5,440 nucleotides of DNA from Chloroflexota bacterium (GTDB lineage: Bacteria; Chloroflexota; Anaerolineae; Ardenticatenales; Ardenticatenaceae), in the NCBI GenBank assembly GCA_003520455.1, contig DOUV01000899.1, positions 1 through 5,440 on the forward strand, given 5' to 3'. Positions within the stretch are counted from its first letter, which is position 1. Each line of letters starts with the position of its first letter. Both the position numbers and the translations under genes were made by a program. The notes beneath the pieces were generated by a model. It was not told the DNA's origin. It made no database searches and saw only the letters and a program-made list of their open reading frames with translations. Shown one piece after another: positions 1 through 4,850 of this stretch.

Positions 1-69
1 GGCGATTGGCGCACGCCCTTCCGGGGCGGCAAATTCGTCGATCCTATGTCCTATCTTCCCGATTCCTAG
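1..69 (+). CDS. C-terminal end of a probable M23-type peptidase (partial)
   Basis: Frame 1 is open from the window edge to a TAG at 67-69 and gives 22 residues, GDWRTPFRGGKFVDPMSYLP followed by DS. The pattern GGKFVDPxxYL resembles the end of the catalytic domain of M23/LytM zinc metallopeptidases, where a G-K-x-V-D-P-x-x-Y-L stretch usually closes the domain. Those enzymes act outside the cytoplasmic membrane and cut peptidoglycan cross-bridges. The zinc ligands and any signal peptide lie outside the window, so the family call rests on this tail alone. A strong intrinsic terminator begins 20 bases after the stop, which supports this being the true end of a + strand gene. It could instead be the end of an unrelated protein. 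Confidence 0.5.
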   Translation, partial: GDWRTPFRGGKFVDPMSYLPDS

Positions 70-89
70 CACATAAGCTTGGCAGAACG

Positions 90-135
90 GGCTTGTAGAG
101 ACGCCCTGGTGGGGTGTCTCTACAAGCCTATTTTT
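90..135 (+). terminator. Intrinsic terminator with a GTAGAGAC palindrome
   Basis: The arms at 90-106 and 112-128 pair over 17 bp with a single G-U wobble. They enclose a five-base loop (TGGTG), and the tract TATTTTT follows at 129-135. This is a strong Rho-independent terminator for the gene ending at 69. The arms contain TTGTAGAGAC and GTCTCTACAA, a core I remember from dispersed palindromic repeats in cyanobacteria and Chloroflexota, so the element may be a repeat copy serving as terminator. The arms are nearly symmetric, but no gene is seen that would end here on the other strand. Confidence 0.88.
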
Positions 136-150
136 CGGCCTGGGCGTATG

Positions 151-429
151 CCTTGTGATCCTTGACCTCTATTGGAAACCTGATCTCGTTCTGAGCCAGC
201 TTTCGCTTCAATTTACACGTGGTTTGACACTTTCAGCTGAATCGCCCTTCGACCTGCGGGAGCCTTCCCCGGAGTCGAAACTGTTTTTCCTCGCGCGAAA
301 CGAAGACGCGCAGAAGATAACAATATTGTCATCTTTAATAGGACCTATGGCCCGTAGCCCACGGGCTAGACCTTCCATATAGTACAAGTTCGATACCCTT
401 TAACTTTCCAGAACTTTGTGATACTTGAC
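151..429 (+). repeat. Pair of imperfect 16-base direct repeats
   Basis: The copies are CCTTGTGATCCTTGAC at 151-166 and CTTTGTGATACTTGAC at 414-429, matching at 14 of 16 bases with starts 263 bases apart. The coordinates given span both copies and the DNA between them. Both end in a TTGAC element that resembles a -35 box, but neither is followed by a recognisable -10 box. A looser relative, CCTTGTGGGACACTT, lies near 462-476. They could be activator sites or chance matches. Confidence 0.35.
314..335. promoter_or_regulatory. 22-bp near-perfect palindrome, candidate operator
   Basis: The half-sites are AAGATAACAAT and ATTGTCATCTT. Ten of eleven base pairs are symmetric; the exception is A319 against C330. 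The loop-free symmetry and AT-rich core (ACAATATTGT at 320-329) suit a site for a dimeric DNA-binding protein better than an RNA hairpin. A -10-like TTTAAT at 334-339 overlaps the right end, although no good -35 box lies at the proper distance. The site is about 270 bases upstream of the start codon at 607. No particular regulator family can be assigned. Confidence 0.4.
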
Positions 430-594
430 AATCTACTGCTCGTTGACCCGGTGCCTGCGTACCTTGTGGGACACTTCGCTTCCTCGAGTGCCCGCTTCTA
501 CATCTCATAACACAGTCTTCCGGCCCACAGGTTGTCTCACGCCGATCGAATCAGCTTGTCAAACAAGACAATCTGGTGCATTCTAGATTCTCTG

Positions 595-600
595 AAGGAG
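595..600 (+). promoter_or_regulatory. Ribosome binding site that fixes the start at 607
   Basis: AAGGAG lies six bases before the ATG at 607. An in-frame ATG further upstream at 532 has no such site, so the reading frame is taken to start at 607 and the 25 codons before it are treated as leader. Confidence 0.85.
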
Positions 601-606
601 AGAACC

Positions 607-1167
607 ATGGCCCCCTGGCAGGTGAATGATGTCGATCAACGCTTTTGCAACTGGCTCGCTGACTGGCGCTGTTTCCAACAAACCGCCTCGATCGGTGGCC
701 AACTCGCCGTCCTGGATGCGCTCGCGGCGTTAACCCCCGACGGCTCGCAATCGCTCCTGGATGAAATCGGGATGTGGTCTCGGGAGTGCCGGGTACTGGC
801 AGAGTGGAGCGCGCTACGCAGCGCCTTCGAACGATCGCTTTGGCCACTGCTCCCCGCAATCGAGACGCACCGCGAGGAAGTTCCGACCTGGTACATGGAA
901 GCGTTCTACTGGATGCCGATGCCCTATCGCCGCGCCGCGCTCTTTGTGAGCTTCATTGACTTTTTGCTGGCCCATCTTCCCGAGATTGATCCAGCTCCGT
1001 TTCGGCCCTTCCAGGAGTGGCTGGTGGCCGTAGCACGATGGTCACACGCGATCGAGTCGTCGAGTTCGGAGGAGCGCCGGGCACTACTGCCGGCAAACAA
1101 CCATGAGATGGTTCTCACGCGATTTCCGCTCCGATTCCCTCAGTACCCACCAACTGCACCTGCGTAA
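607..1167 (+). CDS. Unknown Trp-rich protein in an operon with recD2
   Basis: This encodes 186 residues, starting at the ATG behind an AAGGAG site. I do not recognise the family. The protein is rich in aromatic residues, with 10 tryptophans, several in the N-terminal part (W4, W16, W20) and around a TWYMEAFYWMPMPYRR stretch near 98-113. It has three cysteines, two of them (C14 and C22) eight residues apart. The predicted fold is mostly helical. There is no signal peptide; a stretch near 113-126 (AALFVSFIDFLLAHL) is hydrophobic, but it reads better as a buried amphipathic helix than as a membrane span. The last 15 residues are proline-rich. Its stop codon lies nine bases before the recD2 start, which lacks its own ribosome binding site, so the two are probably co-transcribed and translationally coupled. 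A role alongside RecD2 in DNA repair is inference from position only. Confidence 0.85.
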   Translation: MAPWQVNDVDQRFCNWLADWRCFQQTASIGGQLAVLDALAALTPDGSQSLLDEIGMWSRECRVLAEWSALRSAFERSLWPLLPAIETHREEVPTWYMEAFYWMPMPYRRAALFVSFIDFLLAHLPEIDPAPFRPFQEWLVAVARWSHAIESSSSEERRALLPANNHEMVLTRFPLRFPQYPPTAPA

Positions 1168-1176
1168 CCAGCTGCT

Positions 1177-3519
1177 ATGACCGTTGAGCCCCCACCGCTC
1201 GAAGAGCTTAACGGTCAGGTGACAGCGATTCTTGCCCGTCGGGGCGAGTTTATTGTTGCTGAGTTCCTGGCTGACAGCCAGGGTCCTCTCAAGATTGTCG
1301 GCGAACTGCCCGGCGTTGAGGTCGGCCAGCGTCTCACACTGCATGGCTACGAGACCGAACACCCCCGCCACGGCCCCCAATTTCGTGTTGAATACTACCA
1401 TACCTTGCTCGAGCACTCGCGCGCGGGCATCACTTCCTTCTTCGAAAAGGAGGTTCACGGGGTCGGACCGACGATTGCGCGCCGTATTGTGGGGCACTTT
1501 TGGCATGAGTTCGGTGGTGAACTGCTCGAAGCGCTGGAAGCTCAGCCCCAACGACTGACTGAGGTTTCAGGTATCGGCCGAGAGCGCGCCGCGAAGATCG
1601 CTGCAAGTCTGCATGAAAGCTTTAGCCTGCGGCGCGTGATGCTGGATTTCTACGAACTTGGCCTGACTCCGGGTCTGGCTCGGCGGGTCGTCCGCACCTA
1701 CGAGGCGATCGGCGAGGATCCGGTTGCTGCCGTCCTCGCCCGCCCTTACGACCTGACAGAGATGGTAGACGGCATAGGCTTTGCCCGCGCCGATGCTATC
1801 GCCCGACGCCGGGGATTCCCCCTCGATGCCCCTGAGCGCCTCACCGCTGCCGTCCGCCACATCCTCCACATTGCGACCCGCAGCGATGGGCACTGCTTCT
1901 TGCCTCGTGCAGAGATCATCCGCCGCGGCAGGCAACTGCTCTGGTCGCCCGGCGTCCCGACCCCTCGTGACTCTCACTTGCAGCTGAACGCCATCATCGA
2001 GACGCTCATCCAGAGCAACACCGTCCAGGTCGAGATGATCGGTGGGCAGGAAGCGCTGTATCCCAGTGAGACCTGGTGGAGTGAGCATGCGGTCGTTCGC
2101 CACCTGCGGCGTCTGCTGGAGTCCCCGCTTCCGCGGGTGACCCTGTTCGAGCAAGACCCCGCCAACTTGCGCCGGGCGGCCGAGGCCCGCGCCGGCATTG
2201 CACTGGCGCCGGGGCAGGTGTTGGCCTTCGATACCACCCTCAGCCAGGGCGTTGTCATCATCACCGGGGGGCCGGGAACAGGGAAGAGCACCCTGGCTCG
2301 TCTCCTGGTTGACGTCTTTCAGCAAGCCCGCTTCCGGATCAAGCTTGCAGCTCCAACCGGTCGGGCGGCACGCCGGCTGGCCGAGGTCAGCGGCCAGCCG
2401 GCCACCACCATCCATCGCCTGCTCGAGTGGCAGGAGGGGGGCTTCACGCGCGACGAAGACACTCCGCTGGAGGCCGACGTCGTGCTGATCGACGAGAGTA
2501 GTATGCTCGACATCTTTCTCGCCCGTGATCTCCTCGCTGCCATCCCGAGCGGTTGCCGCCTCGTGCTCGTCGGCGATGTGGATCAACTCCCGGCTGTGGG
2601 CCCTGGCAACGTGCTGCGCGACCTGATCGAGAGTGGCCAGGTCCCCGTTGCGAAGCTCGACCGCATCTTTCGCCAGAACACAGCCCAACCGAACATGATC
2701 GTGGACCTGGCCCATGCCATCAACCACGCCCCGCGCGGGGCGCGCCTCGCGCCGCCGGCAGCAGCCACCCCCACGGCCGGCAACGTGTTCGTCTTCGACA
2801 TCACCCGGCCCTTGGGTCTGTGTACCTGCGGCGCGGTGCGGTCCCCCGACATCTGCCCGGTCTGCGAGGATGGGACCGTCGCAGAGCGTTTCCCATCGCC
2901 GGCCGAGGCCGGTGCAGCCTTGATCGAGGACCTCGTCGCGCGCCGCATCCCTCACACCTTCGCGGTCGATCCCAGCGAGATTCAGGTGTTGGCGCCAACT
3001 TACAAAGGCGCCATGGGCGTTACAGCACTCAACGCCCGTCTCCGTGCTCGCCTCAATCCTGAGCGTCCCAACCATCGCAACCTGCGCCTGGGCGAGCGCG
3101 ACTACCGGGTGGGCGACCGTGTGATGGCCACCCGCAATCTTCCCCAAAAGGATGTCGTCAACGGCCTGCTCGGGGTTGTAACGGCTGTGATCGAGGACGA
3201 TCAGGAGCTTCTCATCGCTTTTGAGGGCGAGGTGGCCGCGACCTTCGATGCCGAGTTGGCCGAGTTCCTCGTCCACGCCTACGCTGTTACGTGCCATAAG
3301 AGTCAGGGCGCTGAGTTCCGGATCGTTGTCCTGGCGCTCGACATGAGCGCACCGGCGATGCTCTACCGCCAGTTACTCTACACCGCCATTACCCGCGCGC
3401 GTGAGGCACTCATCCTCGTCACCAATCCCGCCGCGTTTCACCGCGCCGTCGCCAACAACCGCCCGAAACATCGCTGGACCGGCCTGGCGGCCCGCTTGAG
3501 CACTCCCCCGCCAGTCTGA
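1177..3519 (+). CDS. recD2: RecD2-family 5'-3' DNA helicase with a four-Cys insertion
   Basis: This 780-residue superfamily 1B helicase is complete; RecD2 proteins usually have about 700-800 residues. RecD2 enzymes are ATP-driven 5'-3' helicases that act without RecB or RecC in recombination and repair. Residues 8-75 look like the N-terminal OB-like domain. Helix-hairpin-helix motifs follow at about 95-100 (GVGP), 130-135 (VSGIGR) and 197-202 (VDGIGF). The ATPase core has Walker A GGPGTGKST (364-372, K370), motif Ia APTGRAA (392-398), motif II DESS (439-442), motif III GDVDQLPA (466-473), motif IV FRQ (498-500), an SH3-type insert with GDRVM (646-650) and NG (662-663), motif V HKSQG (707-711) and motif VI YTAITRAR (735-742). 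An insertion at about 543-572 carries CxC-x8-CxxC (C549, C551, C560, C563), which looks like a zinc knuckle and is not part of the RecD2 pattern I know. The ATG has no clear ribosome binding site and lies nine bases after the preceding gene, suggesting coupling. The catalytic motifs appear intact. Confidence 0.97.
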   Translation: MTVEPPPLEELNGQVTAILARRGEFIVAEFLADSQGPLKIVGELPGVEVGQRLTLHGYETEHPRHGPQFRVEYYHTLLEHSRAGITSFFEKEVHGVGPTIARRIVGHFWHEFGGELLEALEAQPQRLTEVSGIGRERAAKIAASLHESFSLRRVMLDFYELGLTPGLARRVVRTYEAIGEDPVAAVLARPYDLTEMVDGIGFARADAIARRRGFPLDAPERLTAAVRHILHIATRSDGHCFLPRAEIIRRGRQLLWSPGVPTPRDSHLQLNAIIETLIQSNTVQVEMIGGQEALYPSETWWSEHAVVRHLRRLLESPLPRVTLFEQDPANLRRAAEARAGIALAPGQVLAFDTTLSQGVVIITGGPGTGKSTLARLLVDVFQQARFRIKLAAPTGRAARRLAEVSGQPATTIHRLLEWQEGGFTRDEDTPLEADVVLIDESSMLDIFLARDLLAAIPSGCRLVLVGDVDQLPAVGPGNVLRDLIESGQVPVAKLDRIFRQNTAQPNMIVDLAHAINHAPRGARLAPPAAATPTAGNVFVFDITRPLGLCTCGAVRSPDICPVCEDGTVAERFPSPAEAGAALIEDLVARRIPHTFAVDPSEIQVLAPTYKGAMGVTALNARLRARLNPERPNHRNLRLGERDYRVGDRVMATRNLPQKDVVNGLLGVVTAVIEDDQELLIAFEGEVAATFDAELAEFLVHAYAVTCHKSQGAEFRIVVLALDMSAPAMLYRQLLYTAITRAREALILVTNPAAFHRAVANNRPKHRWTGLAARLSTPPPV
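2803..2892 (+). other. Putative zinc-knuckle insertion within RecD2
   Basis: Codons 543-572 of the helicase lie between a beta strand (VFVFDI, 537-542) and a helix starting SPAEAG (574-579). In RecD2 relatives this strand and helix are joined by only a few acidic residues. The inserted segment carries C549, C551, C560 and C563 in the order CTC-x8-CPVC, at bases 2821-2865. Paired cysteines with this spacing commonly bind zinc in short ribbon or knuckle folds. An alanine- and proline-rich linker at about 517-534 precedes it. The reading frame and codon use continue smoothly, so it is part of the gene and not an assembly artefact. Zinc binding is inferred. Confidence 0.65.
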
Positions 3520-3591
3520 GCCTTCCCGACCCATTCAACCCCCGAGGTTCCGCCGCGGCTCGAGCACGGCCTTGTGGCGCCGTTCTTGCTT

Positions 3592-3621
3592 TTGAGGCCT
3601 GTGAGGCAGGATGAGCCTCAA
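3592..3621 (+). other. Hairpin in the leader of the 3646 gene
   Basis: TTGAGGC (3592-3598) and GCCTCAA (3615-3621) are perfect complements around a 16-base loop, and an alternative small CCTG/CAGG stem is possible inside. There is no T-tract after it, so it is not a standard terminator for recD2. It ends about ten bases before the ribosome binding site at 3632 and could influence translation of the next gene. The 126-base gap between recD2 and that gene shows no clear promoter. Confidence 0.35.
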
Positions 3622-3631
3622 CGAGCATTCG

Positions 3632-3637
3632 AGGAGG
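3632..3637 (+). promoter_or_regulatory. Consensus ribosome binding site for the 3646 gene
   Basis: AGGAGG lies eight bases before the ATG at 3646. It decides between this start and an in-frame ATG at 3574, which would place the ribosome binding site inside the coding region. Confidence 0.88.
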
Positions 3638-3645
3638 AAATCCAC

Positions 3646-4050
3646 ATGCGAAACTTCGACACAAGTGGCCTTGGCCTCAACGACATCAGCGACATCATCA
3701 ACGCGGTCCTGAATCAGAGAGGCGATCAACTCACCCTGCAGCAGCGGCAGGAATTGCGTGAGCGCCAGAACCGCATCGACCAGGCGCGTCGCCAGAACGA
3801 TTCTGCTGCGCTGCAACAGTTCGATCAGGGCAAAGAGAGACTTCTGGATGACATCATCCGCATCGCCGGTCCGATCGTCGCCGGTTACATCCTTCGGATG
3901 ATTCAGGAGCGCGTCACCGGCGGCGGGCGGGAGGCCGGCACAACGCCTTCTGGCTATCAGGAGCGGCCGCCGCAGTATGGCACCTACCGTGAGGGTGACG
4001 CAGTCCATCGAAGTGGCCCGGGTGGCCAGAGTGTCCAAGAGGTTGACTGA
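3646..4050 (+). CDS. Unknown Gln-rich helical protein with a hydrophobic segment
   Basis: This encodes 134 residues; the start is set by the AGGAGG site. I do not recognise a family. Three regions are visible. Residues 9-67 are helical and strongly charged, with 11 glutamines between 24 and 61, and may form a coiled coil. Residues 70-86 (IIRIAGPIVAGYILRMI) are hydrophobic but short, contain a glycine-proline pair and are flanked by charge, so they could be an amphipathic membrane-surface helix, a marginal membrane span or an oligomer interface. Residues 92-134 are glycine- and proline-rich and look disordered, ending in TYREGDAVHRSGPGGQS plus five residues. There is no signal peptide. The gene precedes a small membrane protein by 44 bases, with a terminator only after the second gene, which suggests an operon. 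The tail loosely resembles the repeat motif of that neighbour. Confidence 0.85.
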   Translation: MRNFDTSGLGLNDISDIINAVLNQRGDQLTLQQRQELRERQNRIDQARRQNDSAALQQFDQGKERLLDDIIRIAGPIVAGYILRMIQERVTGGGREAGTTPSGYQERPPQYGTYREGDAVHRSGPGGQSVQEVD

Positions 4051-4083
4051 CACCGCTGCCCAGCAAGTGGTGGCAGGCCCCTC

Positions 4084-4089
4084 AAGGAG
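4084..4089 (+). promoter_or_regulatory. Ribosome binding site for the 4095 gene
   Basis: AAGGAG lies five bases before the ATG at 4095, within AAGGAGAGG. It gives the start directly in front of the membrane segment. Confidence 0.85.
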
Positions 4090-4094
4090 AGGAA

Positions 4095-4490
4095 ATGAAC
4101 TGGATGGCAATCCTATTGATCGTTGTTGCTGTACTGATGCTGGTGTGGCTGCTGCGCCGGCAGGGCCGGGGCGTTGCCGGCGGGCCGGCTACTCCTACCT
4201 ACGACGAGCGCGATATTCGGAGCGGCGGAAGCATCGCCGCCCCTGGGGCAGAGCACGAATATAACGAGCCGACGATTCGATCCGGGGGCAGCATCGGCGA
4301 GGCCGCGCCGCGCACCAATGCCCAGCGCGAGTACAATGAGCCCACAGTCCGGTCCGGTGGCAGCATTGGGAGTGCCCCAACTCCAGAGAGCCCGCGTACG
4401 CCCGGTGCAGCCGCTCCACGCCGCGACGTAAGCGAGGAAGAGCGCCGAAATGACCGGGAGATCCGCAGCGGGGGGAGTCTCGGCCGGTAG
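4095..4490 (+). CDS. Single-pass membrane protein with four RSGGS repeats
   Basis: This encodes 131 residues; I do not recognise a family. Residues 3-20 (WMAILLIVVAVLMLVWLL) form one clear membrane span, followed by RRQGR at 21-25. By the positive-inside rule the C-terminal tail is predicted to be cytoplasmic. There is no signal-peptidase or lipobox site. The roughly 105-residue tail looks disordered and holds four copies of [IV]RSGGS[IL], with the arginines at 42, 62, 86 and 124. Copies two and three share the longer form EYNEPT[IV]RSGGSIG. The last copy is almost the C-terminus of the protein (RSGGSLGR at 124-131). The region between copies three and four is proline- and charge-rich. It is probably co-transcribed with the gene at 3646, as both have strong ribosome binding sites and a shared terminator. 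The repeats could be docking or modification sites; no function is established. Confidence 0.88.
   Translation: MNWMAILLIVVAVLMLVWLLRRQGRGVAGGPATPTYDERDIRSGGSIAAPGAEHEYNEPTIRSGGSIGEAAPRTNAQREYNEPTVRSGGSIGSAPTPESPRTPGAAAPRRDVSEEERRNDREIRSGGSLGR
4200..4481 (+). repeat. Four protein-level [IV]RSGGS[IL] repeats
   Basis: The RSGGS pentapeptides are encoded at 4218-4232, 4278-4292, 4350-4364 and 4464-4478, so their starts are 60, 72 and 114 bases apart. The peptide is identical in all four while the codons differ. The first serine is AGC in copies one and four but TCC in copies two and three, and arginine and glycine codons also vary. This points to old repeats kept by selection on the peptide, not to a recent DNA-level duplication. 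Upstream of the core, copies one to three share Y-[DN]-E-[RP]-[DT]. Confidence 0.9.
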
Positions 4491-4507
4491 AGAGAGTGAG
4501 ACGTGGT

Positions 4508-4555
4508 GACCCTGCGTTTTCATCCTCGTTCGGGTACGGACACGGGATGAGGGTC
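4508..4555 (+). other. Possible bulged hairpin in the 3' untranslated region
   Basis: GACCC (4508-4512) can pair with GGGTC (4551-4555), and TCATCC (4520-4525) with GGATGA (4545-4550). The two helices would stack with a seven-base bulge on the left side and a 19-base loop. The structure lies between the stop codon at 4490 and the terminator at 4584. It may stabilise the 3' end of the messenger RNA or be chance pairing. Confidence 0.3.
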
Positions 4556-4583
4556 GGATTGAAGAGTCCTCCGTGATTGATGC

Positions 4584-4615
4584 ACCCCTCGCCGAGCGCA
4601 CGAGGGGTTTTGTTT
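4584..4615 (+). terminator. Intrinsic terminator after the RSGGS-repeat gene
   Basis: ACCCCTCG (4584-4591) and CGAGGGGT (4601-4608) form an 8-bp perfect stem around a nine-base loop, followed by TTTTGTTT. It is a convincing Rho-independent terminator, about 94 bases after the stop at 4490. It separates the two-gene unit from the response regulator. Confidence 0.85.
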
Positions 4616-4698
4616 GGGCGGAACCGACATCCGAAAACGAAGGAGGGCCGAGAGCGATTGCTCCTGCTCATCTTCCTTCAACCAATCCCCGCTTTAAG

Positions 4699-4741
4699 AT
4701 CGGTAATACTGGGTCAGGCGACTCACCAGATCGTTGCCGAT
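4699..4741 (+). other. Nested inverted repeats upstream of the response regulator
   Basis: ATCGGTAA (4699-4706) pairs with TTGCCGAT (4734-4741) over 8 bp with one wobble. Inside it TGGGTC (4710-4715) pairs with GACTCA (4720-4725) with one wobble and a four-base loop. No T-tract follows. It lies upstream of the predicted promoter at 4790-4818, so it is not in that transcript. The rest of 4616-4789 shows no gene that I can support. Confidence 0.25.
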
Positions 4742-4789
4742 TCAGTGCTTCGCCGATGAGAGGAACAGGCTACCCCCTTCCACCATCAA

Positions 4790-4818
4790 GTGCCAAAAGC
4801 TTCCCGCCGTGCTATACT
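4790..4818 (+). promoter_or_regulatory. Sigma-70-type promoter for the response regulator
   Basis: An extended -10 element reads TGC TATACT at 4810-4818, with five of six matches to TATAAT plus the upstream TG. GTGCCA at 4790-4795 is a weak -35 box (four of six matches to TTGACA) at 17-base spacing. Transcription would begin near 4825, giving a leader of roughly 25 bases with the ribosome binding site in it. Confidence 0.6.
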
Positions 4819-4840
4819 TCTGTGCCAGGTCGGCTTCAGA

Positions 4841-4846
4841 GGGAGG
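4841..4846 (+). promoter_or_regulatory. Ribosome binding site for the response regulator
   Basis: GGGAGG, within AGAGGGAGG, lies four bases before the ATG at 4851. The promoter at 4790-4818 lies downstream of the earlier in-frame ATG at 4734, so 4851 is the start used here. Confidence 0.8.
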
Positions 4847-4850
4847 TTTG

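Larger units (their letters stand above)
136..606. other. Long AT-richer non-coding region
   Basis: About 470 bases separate the upstream terminator from the next well-supported start codon. The stretch is visibly richer in A and T than the genes around it and shows no reading frame with both a ribosome binding site and plausible composition. A 75-codon frame at 155-382 opens with GTG, has no Shine-Dalgarno sequence and matches nothing I know. The region holds a 22-bp palindrome at 314-335, direct repeats at 151-166 and 414-429, a small hairpin at 350-366 (GCCCGT/ACGGGC), and a 5-bp TTGTC/GACAA inverted repeat at 556-571. I could not pair a convincing -35 with a -10 box. It may be a regulatory region with a long 5' leader, a small RNA locus, or a decayed gene. 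Confidence 0.55.

Noticed and set aside
350..366. GCCCGT/ACGGGC hairpin as a terminator
   Set aside because: The stem has only 6 bp, no T-tract follows and no gene ends nearby.
155..382. 75-codon + strand frame in the non-coding region
   Set aside because: It starts with GTG, has no ribosome binding site, spans the palindrome at 314-335 and resembles no protein I know.
386..400. T-loop-like GTTCGATAC suggesting a tRNA
   Set aside because: The flanking bases cannot form a T-stem, and no acceptor or anticodon arm is present on either strand.
425..453. Promoter based on the perfect TTGACA at 425-430
   Set aside because: The sequence 17 bases downstream (CCGGTG) bears no likeness to a -10 box, and shifting the spacing by a base or two does not help.
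532..606. Upstream in-frame start for the Trp-rich gene
   Set aside because: The ATG at 532 has no Shine-Dalgarno site, whereas the ATG at 607 has AAGGAG six bases before it.
1567..3297. Open minus-strand frame of 576 codons opposite recD2
   Set aside because: It lies wholly inside the recD2 coding region and arises from that gene's GC-rich third positions. Its translation is low in complexity and shows no family motifs, while the + strand frame has every helicase motif.
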